DNA of 64,000 nucleotides. It comes from Arthrobacter sp. efr-133-R2A-120. GTDB lineage: Bacteria; Actinomycetota; Actinomycetes; Actinomycetales; Micrococcaceae. Under the pieces are notes generated by a model. The model did not search any database and had not been told where the DNA came from. It saw only the letters and a list, made by a program, of their open reading frames with translations. A program made the position numbers and the translations under genes. The DNA is taken from contig NZ_JARVRF010000064.1 in NCBI RefSeq assembly GCF_030209835.1, positions 1-64,000 on the forward strand, in the 5' to 3' direction. This document shows positions 16,656 to 25,735 of this stretch, piece by piece. Position 1 is the first letter of the stretch. Every line of letters begins with the position of its first letter.

Positions 16656-17632
16656 CCATCACGACCCACGTCAAGACAGGGACGGTCAGCGACGTCCTCC
16701 GGGACATCGATTGGCGGCAGTATGTCGTCTACATCGGCTTCGTAGTCGTCTTCGCCTACTTCGCCATCACCCAGGCCGGCAACTTCCTCAACACCACGAC
16801 CCTGGTCAACATCATCACCCAGGCCGCCCCCATCACAGTGATGGCGGTCGGGGCGGTGTTCGTCTTGAGCGTTGGTGAAATCGACCTCTCCATTGGTTCC
16901 ACCGTCGCACTCGCGTCCCTTGGGTCGGCCGTGACGCTGCAGGCGACCCACCAATGGTGGTTGGCCGCGTTGGCCGGACTCGCCATCGGCGCTGGGGTCG
17001 GCGCGATCAACGGGATCTTTATCACTATGGTGCGTCTGCCATCCTTCCTGGTCACTCTGGCCACGATGGGCCTGGTGGCCGGACTTGCCCAGCAGGCGAC
17101 CAACCTGCAATCGGTTCCGGTCACGAACAGCGCCTTCGGTTGGCTGTTCGGCGGCGGGACGCTTCTCGGGATCCCCATTCTGATCTGGTGGACAGCCGTG
17201 ATCGTCGCAATCGGCTGGCACGTGCTCCGTCAGCGCTCGTTCGGCGCACACGTGCTCGCAGTGGGCAACAAATCGTCGGCGGCTGCGGTAAGCGGCATCC
17301 GAGTGAATCGCGTGAAAATGATTGTCTTCATCGTGAGCGGCATGGCGGCGGCCCTGGCCGGCATCCTCTACGCGGGTCGTCTTGCCGGCGCGACGTATAC
17401 GCTGGGCAGCTCCGACCTGATGAGCGTGCTCGCCGCGGTCATTGTCGGTGGCACCTCCCTCACCGGAGGCAAGGGCTCCATCATCGGAGCACTTGTCGGC
17501 AGCCTGTTCATGAGCATGATCAACTACGGTCTGCTCCTGGGCGGCCTCAACGTGGCACAGCAGTTAATCGTGCGCGGCATCATCATCCTCGCCGCCGTCT
17601 CCCTCTCGCTCCGCGCCAAGAAGAACAGTTAG
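16652..17632 (+). CDS. Sugar-type ABC transporter permease
   Basis: A 326-residue CUT2-family permease. Predicted transmembrane helices begin at YVVYIGFVVVFAYFAI. The class motif VGEIDLSIGSTVALASL and the later VGGTSLTGGKGSIIG coupling loop are visible. ATG at 16652 overlaps the kinase stop (ATGA). Only one permease gene is present, so the channel is presumably a homodimer. The open frame extends upstream to 16169 but that part is a shadow of the kinase gene. Confidence 0.88.
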   Translation: MTITTHVKTGTVSDVLRDIDWRQYVVYIGFVVVFAYFAITQAGNFLNTTTLVNIITQAAPITVMAVGAVFVLSVGEIDLSIGSTVALASLGSAVTLQATHQWWLAALAGLAIGAGVGAINGIFITMVRLPSFLVTLATMGLVAGLAQQATNLQSVPVTNSAFGWLFGGGTLLGIPILIWWTAVIVAIGWHVLRQRSFGAHVLAVGNKSSAAAVSGIRVNRVKMIVFIVSGMAAALAGILYAGRLAGATYTLGSSDLMSVLAAVIVGGTSLTGGKGSIIGALVGSLFMSMINYGLLLGGLNVAQQLIVRGIIILAAVSLSLRAKKNS

Positions 17633-17640
17633 GCCCACCG

Positions 17641-18867
17641 ATGTTCTTAGACCTCCTTCGCCGCCGCAACCCGGCGCTCCTGCAAGCGGCCGCCCGGTTC
17701 CACCAGAACGGTCAGATCCCGGCCAACACCTATGTGATCGACCTCGACGCAGTGACCCGAAACGCGGCAGCCATCTCGGCCGAAGCCAGCCGACTCTCCC
17801 TGACCCCGTTCGCTATGACGAAACAGATCGGGCGCAACCCGGACGCCTCCCGGGCAATCGCCGCCGGCGGCATCGACAAGGCGGTCGGGGTGGACCTCGA
17901 GTGCGCGATCGCCGCTGCGACCGGCGGCCTCCGGACCGGTCATCTGGGGCACCTCGTCCAGATTCCCAAGCATCGCGCCGCCGAGGCGGCCGCACTCGAA
18001 CCGCTCTACTGGACGGTTTTCTCGGAAACGAAGGCGGCTGAGGCCGGCGCGGCCGCCCTGGCGCACGGCCGGGTCCAAGACGTCCTGTTGCGTATCCAGG
18101 CCCCGGGCGATCGGTTCTATCGCGGACACGAGGGCGGGTTCGACGCCACAGACGTCGTGGGCGCTGCCGACCGGATCGACGCCATTGGGGGCGTTCGGTT
18201 CGCCGGCATCACCACTTTCCCCGCAACGCTCTTTGACGCCACAACGGGTGCCGCACGTTCCACTCCGAACCTCGCCACGCTCACCACGGCGTTGCGGGCA
18301 CTGGAACGAGCGGGCCGCCGGGATGTGCAGGTGAACGCACCAGGAACGACCTCCGTTTCCATCCTGGCAACGCTCGCCGAAGCCGGGGCCACCCAGGTGG
18401 AACCGGGCCACGGCCTAACGGGCACCACTCCGACCCACGCGGTGCAGGATCTCGTGGAGGAACCCGCCATCGCCTATGTCTCCGAGGTCTCCCACCTCTG
18501 GAACGGCGACGCCTACGTCTTCGGCGGTGGCCTCTACATCGACCCGGTGCTCGGCGGCTCGACGACCACAGCGCTCCTTGTGGCGCCGGATACCAACGCG
18601 GTCACCGCGCCTGAGCTGCGGGTGGACATGCCGGCAGCCGACGCGATCGACTATTACGCCACCGTTCCTCTCGGCGACCACCGCGCACAACCAGGCGACA
18701 CCGTGCTGTTCGGGTTCCGCCCCCAAGTGTTCGTCACCCGCGCCCTCACCGCCGGCATTGCGGGCCTATCCACCGGAACGCCGACGGTCGCCGGTATCTG
18801 GTCTTCCGACGGCTCAGCACCCCTCACCATCTCCGACACACTCGCTGCACCCAGGAGGACAGCATGA
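17641..18867 (+). CDS. YhfX-family PLP-dependent protein (alanine-racemase fold)
   Basis: A 408-residue protein strongly resembling E. coli YhfX over its whole length, including the openings MFLDLLRRRNPALLQAA and VIDLDAVTRNA, the PLP lysine in FAMTKQIGRNP (Lys61), GHLVQIPKH, VEPGHGLTGTTP and the C-terminal GFRPQVFVTRA. The family has an alanine-racemase-like N-terminal barrel and a C-terminal beta domain, and probably handles an amino acid or amino sugar. In E. coli yhfX also lies near a phosphotriesterase homologue, and that pairing recurs here. ATG at 17641 lies 8 bases after the permease stop. The reaction is unknown. Confidence 0.87.
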   Translation: MFLDLLRRRNPALLQAAARFHQNGQIPANTYVIDLDAVTRNAAAISAEASRLSLTPFAMTKQIGRNPDASRAIAAGGIDKAVGVDLECAIAAATGGLRTGHLGHLVQIPKHRAAEAAALEPLYWTVFSETKAAEAGAAALAHGRVQDVLLRIQAPGDRFYRGHEGGFDATDVVGAADRIDAIGGVRFAGITTFPATLFDATTGAARSTPNLATLTTALRALERAGRRDVQVNAPGTTSVSILATLAEAGATQVEPGHGLTGTTPTHAVQDLVEEPAIAYVSEVSHLWNGDAYVFGGGLYIDPVLGGSTTTALLVAPDTNAVTAPELRVDMPAADAIDYYATVPLGDHRAQPGDTVLFGFRPQVFVTRALTAGIAGLSTGTPTVAGIWSSDGSAPLTISDTLAAPRRTA

Positions 18868-19643
18868 TCATCGCAGACCCCACATCCACGCCGAAACCCA
18901 ACGACGGAACGGTCAAGCCGCTACGGCTCGACGGCATCAGCAAGCACTTCGGCGGCATCGTCGCCATCAAGCGGTTCGACCTCGAGATCGAGCCAGGCGA
19001 GATCGTCGCCCTTGTCGGCGACAACGGCGCCGGCAAATCGACGCTCGTCAAGATCATCTCCGGCCTCTACCAGCCCACCGACGGGGAGATCTGGTTGAAC
19101 GGGGAACGCACCATCTTTCGCGACGCCTCCGATGCGCGCACGAAGGGCGTCGAGGTCGTCTACCAGGATCTCGCACTCGTCGACCTCCAGCCGGTGTACA
19201 TGAACCTGTTCCTCGGCCGCGAACTGCGCAAGCCGCCGTTCGGCACGCTCGATCGCAAGGGGATGGCAACGCGCACGCAGGCGCTCGTCGACGAGCTGGA
19301 TGTGCGCATCCCCTCTGCGAAATCGACGCTCAGCGACCTTTCGGGCGGCCAACGACAGGGTATAGCCATCGCTCGCGCCACCCATTGGGCCAGCAGCCTT
19401 GTGCTCATGGATGAACCGACGGCGGCCTTGGGGGTGGCCGAGACCGCGAAGGTCGAGGAGACCATCCTCAAACTCAAGGAGCGCGGCGCCGCCGTACTCG
19501 TCGTCAGCCACAACATGGAGCAGGTCTTCCGCATCGCCGACCGGGTTACCGTCCTCCGACGTGGGACACAGGTGGGAACCCGGCGCGTCGCCGACACGTC
19601 CCACAATGAGCTGATCTCGATGATCACGGGGCTCGCCTCGTGA
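18864..19643 (+). CDS. Sugar-type ABC transporter ATPase, single domain
   Basis: A 259-residue ATPase with one nucleotide-binding domain: Walker A GDNGAGKST near residue 51, signature LSGGQRQG, Walker B LVLMDEPTAAL and the switch histidine in VVSHNMEQV. It resembles the short FrcA-type ATPases rather than the duplicated RhaT type, so it should act as a homodimer with the permease at 16652. The start overlaps the YhfX-family stop by 4 bases. Confidence 0.9.
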   Translation: MIIADPTSTPKPNDGTVKPLRLDGISKHFGGIVAIKRFDLEIEPGEIVALVGDNGAGKSTLVKIISGLYQPTDGEIWLNGERTIFRDASDARTKGVEVVYQDLALVDLQPVYMNLFLGRELRKPPFGTLDRKGMATRTQALVDELDVRIPSAKSTLSDLSGGQRQGIAIARATHWASSLVLMDEPTAALGVAETAKVEETILKLKERGAAVLVVSHNMEQVFRIADRVTVLRRGTQVGTRRVADTSHNELISMITGLAS

Positions 19644-20695
19644 GCGCGGCGATCATCGACGGGCCCGGGGCACTAATGCGGGCGGAAATCGCCGAGCAGC
19701 CCAGCCGCTGGATCGACCTGCTTGATGACCAGCGGGCCGCCATCGACGCCGCCGCCGACCTGATCCGTGAAACCCAACCAGAATTGCTCGTCTTCGTGGC
19801 ACGAGGGTCAAGCGACCATGCCGCGATGTACGGCCAATACCTCGTCCACAACCTTCTTCACATCCCGGCCATGCTGGCGACCCCGGCAACGGTGACCGCG
19901 TTCGACACGAGCCTCCGCTACCCCTCGACTGTCGCCATCGCCGTATCCCAATCGGGCCAGTCCCCGGACCTCCTCGCGACCGCCGAATCCATTGCCGAAG
20001 CGGGCGTGCCCATCGTCGCGATCACCAACGATTCCCGGAGCGCCCTCGCCGCACTCGGGCGCGTTCATATTCCGCTCGCGGCAGGGCCGGAACTCTCGGT
20101 TGCCGCGACCAAGACATACACCGCGGAGCTCTTGGCCATCGCACTCGTGGTGTTCCGCGTCGCCGGCCTCGATTGGGACGACATCGGAACTCGCGTCCGT
20201 GCGACAGCGGAGGAGGCGATCGCAGTCCTCGGTCAGCCGCTCGACGAGCTGGTCGATGCGTTCGAGGGCCGCGAACGCATCCTCATCGTCGGCCGAGGCT
20301 ACGGGATGGCCACCGCGAAGGAGGGTGCCCTCAAGCTCATGGAGACGAATGCGATCGCAGCCTCGGGCTGGAGCGCCGCCGATGCGACCCACGGCCCGCT
20401 CGGGCAAGTCGTGCCTGGTGCGGGCATCATCGCGTTGACGCGCGGCGACGCAGGCCGCGACTCCGTCATCTCCTTCGCCGAAGCGGCCACCCGGCTTGGC
20501 GGGCTCGTCGCTGAGCTGGGTGGCCGGACAATCGCGGCCGCCCAGGTCCAGATGCCGAGCGCCACGGTGTCGACCGAACTGTCGCCGCTCGTCGACATTC
20601 TCCCGCTGCAGAGACTGGCCCTGGAACTGGCACTACGCCGCGGACTCGACCCAGACAGTCCAGTCGGTCTCGCCAAAGTCACCAAGACCCACTAA
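19640..20695 (+). CDS. Double SIS-domain sugar-phosphate isomerase/deaminase
   Basis: A 351-residue protein of the GlmS-isomerase/AgaS/NagB-II type with two SIS domains. The first contains VFVARGSSDHAAMYGQY and VAVSQSGQSPDL, followed by ELSVAATKTYTAEL. The second contains ILIVGRGYGMATAKEGALK and the histidine motif ADATHGPLGQV. The glutamine amidotransferase domain of GlmS is absent. Such proteins deaminate or isomerise amino-sugar phosphates or cleave related adducts such as fructoselysine phosphate. The GTG at 19640 overlaps the ATPase stop. With the ROK kinase upstream, a phosphorylated amino-sugar-like intermediate is a reasonable guess. Confidence 0.86.
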   Translation: MSAAIIDGPGALMRAEIAEQPSRWIDLLDDQRAAIDAAADLIRETQPELLVFVARGSSDHAAMYGQYLVHNLLHIPAMLATPATVTAFDTSLRYPSTVAIAVSQSGQSPDLLATAESIAEAGVPIVAITNDSRSALAALGRVHIPLAAGPELSVAATKTYTAELLAIALVVFRVAGLDWDDIGTRVRATAEEAIAVLGQPLDELVDAFEGRERILIVGRGYGMATAKEGALKLMETNAIAASGWSAADATHGPLGQVVPGAGIIALTRGDAGRDSVISFAEAATRLGGLVAELGGRTIAAAQVQMPSATVSTELSPLVDILPLQRLALELALRRGLDPDSPVGLAKVTKTH

Positions 20696-20745
20696 CGGTT
20701 CCGGGATGACGGCCGCGATGTCCAGGGAAGGCAGGAAGCTGAACA

Positions 20746-22065
20746 ATGAGAGTAGGACTGCGGCTGCAGGGAACCAGCTGCCGGACCGTTGTGCTGAACG
20801 GGCGGACTGTAGTTTCAGCCATTCGGGAGGTGCACGCGGGCAGTTTGTCGGAAGCCTTGGAATTGTCCATGTCAGGGCTCCGTCGGGAGTTCGGGCCAGG
20901 CATCACGGAGATCACTGCCGACGTCGGACGGGTCTTGGTGGAGCGGAAACTGGCCGACGTTGTCGCCATCCGCATTTCGCCCCGTCCGCCCGCGGACGCC
21001 TTCCACATGACCGTGCCGCCACCCCTTGTTGAGCCTGCAGTGACCCGGACCGTGCATGTCCGCGGGGGTCACGACCTGCGGGGACGGCCTCTGGCCCGGT
21101 TGGACCTGGAGGCGTTCCTGGCCGATCTCCCCGGCATCCTTGCCGGTGACGCACGGAACGTGGCGATCACTTCCGTCGGTTCGACCGCGTCAAGGAACCA
21201 TGAAACGCGTATAGCCGATGCCATCCTAAGCAACGATAGAGATATGCGGATCAGTATTTCCAGTGATTTCTATTCCAGTGTTTTCCGGGACCGCGACTAC
21301 ACGGCCATCCTAAACAGCGCCCTGATGGAGACGGGGGAAGAGCTGGCTGCAATGCTTACAGAGGCAGGCCGGCGGCAGTTCCCGGCCACCCACTTGTCGT
21401 TTGCAAAGAACGACGGCGGCCGCGCGCCTCTGTCACGGTTGGCGTTGGCTCCTGTGCACGGGTTGCACGCCGAGCCCGCGATGGCAATCCTTGGCGCGGC
21501 CACACTGGCGGGAATCCCCAACGGGGAAGTCATTCTCTGCATGGAGGCTGGGGCCACCGTGGGCCACACCCGCGGAGGGCTGCCTGTCTCCAGAAGCCTC
21601 ATTCGCCAAGGATTCGACGCAAGCCTCGCCAGCAACGCCGCCATTCTCGAGCCGTACACCATCCACCACCCGGTTCGCCCCGACATCCCGTCCGTGATTG
21701 CCGACCTCCGCGAGCGGCCGGAGAGTGCGCTGCCCTTCGGGCTGGTGCCCACTCTGCCAGCGGTGCAGGACGCCGCACTGGTAGGGTCTGCAGCGGCGCC
21801 GCTGACTGCGTGGATCGACAGACTCGAGACCGTCAGCGGCCGGGTTGACCTGGAACGCGTACAGAACCTCGCCGAAGAGGACGCCCACTCAGCGGCGGTC
21901 CAGTTAGGCGCCAGCCCCGGGCAAACCCGCATCCTTGAATCGAACGTCTACGCCATGCCCTACGGTAATCCCGGAATCGTTAGTATCCGGGTCCAAGCGG
22001 CAGGAGAAACGTCCGCCGACGAGGAACACGTGCTGCCCGCTGCCGTGCGGGGAACCAACCCATGA
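20746..22065 (+). CDS. HyuA-like (hydantoinase/oxoprolinase N-terminal family) protein, apparently inactivated
   Basis: A 439-residue protein, shorter than usual HyuA relatives. It retains family landmarks (YTAILNSALME near residue 185, FAKNDGG near 220, ASNAAILEPYTIHHPVRPD later). Both phosphate-binding motifs are broken: the expected N-terminal DxGGTxTD reads LQGTSCRT (residues 7-14), and the second DxGGTTTD-type motif reads CMEAGATVG (265-273). This suggests a non-ATP-hydrolysing structural partner, probably of the DUF917 protein that overlaps its stop. It starts 50 bases after the SIS gene, so it may be on the same transcript. Confidence 0.72.
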   Translation: MRVGLRLQGTSCRTVVLNGRTVVSAIREVHAGSLSEALELSMSGLRREFGPGITEITADVGRVLVERKLADVVAIRISPRPPADAFHMTVPPPLVEPAVTRTVHVRGGHDLRGRPLARLDLEAFLADLPGILAGDARNVAITSVGSTASRNHETRIADAILSNDRDMRISISSDFYSSVFRDRDYTAILNSALMETGEELAAMLTEAGRRQFPATHLSFAKNDGGRAPLSRLALAPVHGLHAEPAMAILGAATLAGIPNGEVILCMEAGATVGHTRGGLPVSRSLIRQGFDASLASNAAILEPYTIHHPVRPDIPSVIADLRERPESALPFGLVPTLPAVQDAALVGSAAAPLTAWIDRLETVSGRVDLERVQNLAEEDAHSAAVQLGASPGQTRILESNVYAMPYGNPGIVSIRVQAAGETSADEEHVLPAAVRGTNP

Positions 22066-23144
22066 GCACCATACTCACTACCGAGGACATCCGTAACCTC
22101 CGCACCGGGGCCCACTTCCTGACCTGCACCATCGACCCGACGGCCATCTACATCTACGCCGAGATGATTCAACGAGCGATGGAGGACCGGTCGTTGGAGC
22201 TCATCACCGTCGATGAGCTTGCTCCCGACGATCTGGTGGTGGCGGTCGGAATGGTAACGCAAGGCCTTTTCATCGCCGACATGCCTCCCGTGGGCGATGA
22301 GTTCCTTGGCTGCATCCGTGCCATCGAGGCGAGTCTCGGCCGGTCGGTGCGGGCGATCTATTCGCTCGCCGCCGCCAACATCAACGGAATCGTCCCCCTT
22401 ATGGTTGGGCTGCAGTCCTCGCTGCCTGTCATCGATTCCGACCCCATGGGCCGTGTTTTCCCCTTGATCAGCCAGACAACTCTGAACATTGGAAACGTGG
22501 CAATCGGCCCTATCGCGCTCATGGGGGTAACCGGGGAACGGGCGGTTGTTGAGGTCGAAAGCCCGCAGCGGGCCGAAACGCTGGTGCGTGCACTGGTGAC
22601 CGAACTCGGCGGCTGGGCAGCCACAGCCATGTATCCGTGTTCCGCGCAACAGCTGAAGGAGCATGGCGTCCATGGCTCCATCAGCCGGATGATCCGGATC
22701 GGGCAAATCCTTGACGCGAGCACATCGGTTGAGAGAAAGCTGTTGTTGCTCGCCGATCTCCTCGGCGCGACGCGCATCGCCCGGGCCCGCGTGAGCCACA
22801 TCGAAAGCCTCTCCCGGCCCAGCGACCTCGGCCTGCCGGCGCAGCCGTCCAGCGTAACGCTCGAAGACGAAACCACCGGACGCATCGTCCGTCTTGAAAT
22901 CCAGAATGAGATCCTGCTGGTCCTCGTGGATGGTGCGGTGACAGCAGCCGTCCCGGACATGGTGACGCTACTCAATTCCGAGCACGGCACGGTGGTCAAC
23001 ATCGACGACGTCCAGGTGGGCGACGTCATCGACATAATGAAGATCACGGCAGCGGCGCAGTGGTACACGGAGGCGGGGTTGGATCTCACCGAGCCAAAGG
23101 CCTTCGGCATTCCGATCGTGCACCCAAGGCGGAGACATGCGTAG
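22062..23144 (+). CDS. DUF917-family protein
   Basis: A 360-residue DUF917 protein, recognisable from the N-terminal region with MPPVGDEFLGCIRAIE, the AAANINGIVPLMVGLQSSLPVIDSDPMGRVFP segment, and a C-terminal beta-rich part. DUF917 proteins are usually encoded beside HyuA-like proteins and are thought to take part in hydantoin- or lactam-type catabolism; their reaction is not established. The ATG overlaps the HyuA-like stop by 4 bases and the PucR gene starts 8 bases before its stop, so all three are translationally coupled. Confidence 0.82.
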   Translation: MSTILTTEDIRNLRTGAHFLTCTIDPTAIYIYAEMIQRAMEDRSLELITVDELAPDDLVVAVGMVTQGLFIADMPPVGDEFLGCIRAIEASLGRSVRAIYSLAAANINGIVPLMVGLQSSLPVIDSDPMGRVFPLISQTTLNIGNVAIGPIALMGVTGERAVVEVESPQRAETLVRALVTELGGWAATAMYPCSAQQLKEHGVHGSISRMIRIGQILDASTSVERKLLLLADLLGATRIARARVSHIESLSRPSDLGLPAQPSSVTLEDETTGRIVRLEIQNEILLVLVDGAVTAAVPDMVTLLNSEHGTVVNIDDVQVGDVIDIMKITAAAQWYTEAGLDLTEPKAFGIPIVHPRRRHA

Positions 23145-24639
23145 ATCGAAAAATGAAACCCGCCTCGATGTCGCCGGGCTATTGGCGCACGGTTCCCTCC
23201 GTGGCACCACTCCGCTATATCTCACTCCATCCAGCGGGCTGATAGAAAGTGTTGTTCTCGTCTCCCAGCTTGAAGCAATCCGGCAGGTGCGGCCCAATAC
23301 CGTGGTGGTCCTCACCTCAGAGATGGGATCAGGGGGTTGGCTTGTGTCAGCGGCGCTGCGACACGCCTGGGAGCGGCGGGCCAGCGCCGTCGTCGTAGCC
23401 GGCAGCGCCTATGCAAGCGCGGCGGTCGGACTGGCAGAGCGGTTGGGCATCACGCTGCTGGCCACTGATGGGGAACCTGCAGCGCTCGCCTTGGCGCTGG
23501 CGGCCGAGATCGGAGCGGCCCTGTCAGTGGTCGATGCGGAACTGGCCAGGGTTGCTCGGACAGTCGCAAAGGACACCACACTCGGTGATGTCCTCAAGAC
23601 CATTTCCAGGGAACTGGACGGATCCGGAGTTTCGCTGGAACACGACGGCGTTGTTCTGGCCTCCGCCGGAATGCCTCCACGGGAGACTGACGAAGTCATC
23701 ACCGTGGAAGTCGGCGAGGCCAATAGTGCCGTCCGCTTCACCCTCACGGCCCGCGTGCCCACTTCCGGCGTCCACAACCTGCGGCTGGTCCGCTCAATCC
23801 TTGAAGTAGCCACCCCCTCTGTGAAGGCTGCCTGGCTGTTGGAGGACCTACTCAGCACTGCCCGGGCCGTTCCCACAGCAGCTATCGCCGGGTTGGATCA
23901 GGACCCTGCCGCGTCAGGCGCGGAGTTCGAGGAAAAGCACCGACATCTGCTGAAGCAGTTGGGCTGGCGCGAAGGGGAGCCGTACGTGGCCGTGTGGTTC
24001 CGCAGCGGGCAGGTGCAAGACCATCGGCCCGAGCTGACGGCCGTGTTGCGCCTGCTCTGGCGCAAGGTCACAGTACGCAGCCCCTTGGCGGAGGTTCAAG
24101 GCGGTTGGCTGACGCTCGTACCGGCCGGGGAGGAGGACGCCTCCACCCAGCTCGAAACCCGGATCAGGACACGTCTGGGGCCGGCTCTTGCCGAGCTTGG
24201 CCTGGTGGCGGGACTGTCCCGATGGCAGGAGGATGTCCCAGCGCTGGCGTTGATCGTGCGTGAGGCGCGGCTGTCCGCTGAATCCGCCCGGTCAACGGGA
24301 CCCGGCACGGTTCTAGGCTTCGCCAGCCTCGGGGTGGTCGCGGCCACGACCTTCGTCGACATGGCCGCCGTCGCGCTCGTGGCAGAACTATCACTGCCGC
24401 GGCTGATGACCTCCCCTGACCGCGACGTAATCATTACCGCAGTGGCCGTCTTCCTCGATCACCGCGGCTCGGTCAGCCTCGCTGCGAAAACCCTCAACCT
24501 GCACCGGAACACCCTGCAGGCCCGGCTTAACCGGGCGAGGGAACTCGGTGTCCCGCTTGATATTCCCTCTGAGCTGCTGTCCGTCCACCTCATCGCCAAA
24601 GTGCTGCAGCGCGCGTCTTCATCCGTCAGCAGTACGTGA
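23137..24639 (+). CDS. PucR-family transcriptional regulator
   Basis: A 500-residue regulator with the PucR architecture: an N-terminal purine-catabolism-regulator-like domain (about residues 10-135, including VVVLTSEMGSGGWLVSAAL), a central sensor/GGDEF-like region, and a C-terminal helix-turn-helix (HRGSVSLAAKTLNLHRNTLQARL, about 446-468). ATG at 23137 overlaps the DUF917 stop by 8 bases. It closes the operon and probably activates it, or the divergent hydantoinase locus, in response to a nitrogenous ligand. Confidence 0.83.
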   Translation: MRRSKNETRLDVAGLLAHGSLRGTTPLYLTPSSGLIESVVLVSQLEAIRQVRPNTVVVLTSEMGSGGWLVSAALRHAWERRASAVVVAGSAYASAAVGLAERLGITLLATDGEPAALALALAAEIGAALSVVDAELARVARTVAKDTTLGDVLKTISRELDGSGVSLEHDGVVLASAGMPPRETDEVITVEVGEANSAVRFTLTARVPTSGVHNLRLVRSILEVATPSVKAAWLLEDLLSTARAVPTAAIAGLDQDPAASGAEFEEKHRHLLKQLGWREGEPYVAVWFRSGQVQDHRPELTAVLRLLWRKVTVRSPLAEVQGGWLTLVPAGEEDASTQLETRIRTRLGPALAELGLVAGLSRWQEDVPALALIVREARLSAESARSTGPGTVLGFASLGVVAATTFVDMAAVALVAELSLPRLMTSPDRDVIITAVAVFLDHRGSVSLAAKTLNLHRNTLQARLNRARELGVPLDIPSELLSVHLIAKVLQRASSSVSST

Positions 24640-24669
24640 CGGCGCGGTCCATGCCTGAGCTCGACCCCG

Positions 24670-24703
24670 GTCCGTGTCCGCGGACTGTTCCACGGACACG
24701 GAC
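24670..24703. terminator. Long hairpin between convergent genes
   Basis: A 15-bp stem with one mismatch (left arm 24670-24684, right arm 24689-24703) and a CTGT loop lies in the 97-base gap between the PucR gene and the convergent reductase gene. No T-tract follows on either side. Its symmetry would let it serve both transcription directions. Confidence 0.5.
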
Positions 24704-24720
24704 ACGGACACGGACACGGA
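24694..24720. repeat. GGACAC hexamer tandem repeat, 4.5 copies
   Basis: Four perfect GGACAC units and a partial fifth begin inside the right arm of the hairpin at 24670-24703. Each unit can pair with the left arm, so several alternative hairpins are possible. Confidence 0.85.
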
Positions 24721-24736
24721 GCCAGGCGCGTCCGGG

Positions 24737-25735
24737 CTAACTTATTTCGACGACAATCTTCCCTGACTGTTCGTTTGACTCCATGTAGCGGTAGGCATCA
24801 AGCACTTGGTCGAAAGCAAAGACCCGGTCGACTCTGGGCCGCAGGGCCCCGGAGCTAATCCGCTCGAGGATGAAGTCGACACCTCGCCGCCGCTCATCGG
24901 CCCGTCCGACGTGGTTGAACATTGAGTACGGGTGGAAAACCGATTGAGTCCTGCACATTGCGGCCATAGGGACGACGGGCTGCAAATCGCTCAGCGTTCC
25001 GTAGCCGAAGATGACGGCGTTGGGTGCGAGGTGATCGACGTAGGTGCCGAGGGACTCTCCTCCGACAGGATCGAAAGCGACCCGCACGCCTTTGCCATCG
25101 GTGGTGCGGTCGATGACTTCGCCCAGGTCGTCGACTCCTACGAGGGCCACTTCGTTTGCGCCGGCCTCGAGGAGGAGCGATCGCTTCTTCTCCGACCGTG
25201 TCGTCGCGACCACCTTCGCCCCAAGTGCGCGTGCGATCTCGATGGCGCCAAACCCGGCTGAACTGGCGGCGGCCGTCACGAGCACTGTGTCTTCGGATCC
25301 GAGGTTGGCTACTTCTGCGAAAGCGAAGTAAGAAGTGAGATATTGCATCCACACAGAGCAGGCTTGGGCGTCCGAAAGTTCCGGTGGAGCAAGGGTTAGG
25401 TAGTCTGCCGGGAGGACGGCTGTTGTTGCCTGCACGCCGTCGGTTGTGGTGAAGAATGGAATGCTCGTAACGCGGTCGCCGATGCTGAAGGCGGTGACGT
25501 TCGCGCCGATCTCGGTGACGGTGCCAACTGCCTCGGAACCAATGCGCGAGGGGAACACCGGGATGGTGTAGTGCTCTCCGTGGATGAACATTAGATCTGC
25601 CCGGTTGAGTGCGAATGCTGCGACGTTGATCCGGACATCGTTTTCGGCGACTGGACGTGGAGAAGCAGCTTCGACGGCCAGCACATCGGGGCCGCCTAAT
25701 TTGCGGAAGACAACCGCGGATTCCGGCCTGTTCAC
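24737..25735 (-). CDS. Zinc-independent alcohol dehydrogenase/quinone oxidoreductase-family protein
   Basis: A 332-residue medium-chain reductase of the quinone-oxidoreductase class. The N-terminal GroES-like domain includes FALNRADLMFIHGEHY and RIGSEAVGTV; the Rossmann domain carries VTAAASSAGFGAIEIARALGAKVV. Zinc-ligand cysteines are absent. GTG at 25735 is chosen because it overlaps the racemase stop (GTGA) and the aligned sequence starts there. As the last gene of the MFS-racemase-reductase operon it probably reduces an enone or carbonyl intermediate; the substrate is unknown. Confidence 0.8.
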   Translation of the reverse strand: MNRPESAVVFRKLGGPDVLAVEAASPRPVAENDVRINVAAFALNRADLMFIHGEHYTIPVFPSRIGSEAVGTVTEIGANVTAFSIGDRVTSIPFFTTTDGVQATTAVLPADYLTLAPPELSDAQACSVWMQYLTSYFAFAEVANLGSEDTVLVTAAASSAGFGAIEIARALGAKVVATTRSEKKRSLLLEAGANEVALVGVDDLGEVIDRTTDGKGVRVAFDPVGGESLGTYVDHLAPNAVIFGYGTLSDLQPVVPMAAMCRTQSVFHPYSMFNHVGRADERRRGVDFILERISSGALRPRVDRVFAFDQVLDAYRYMESNEQSGKIVVEIS

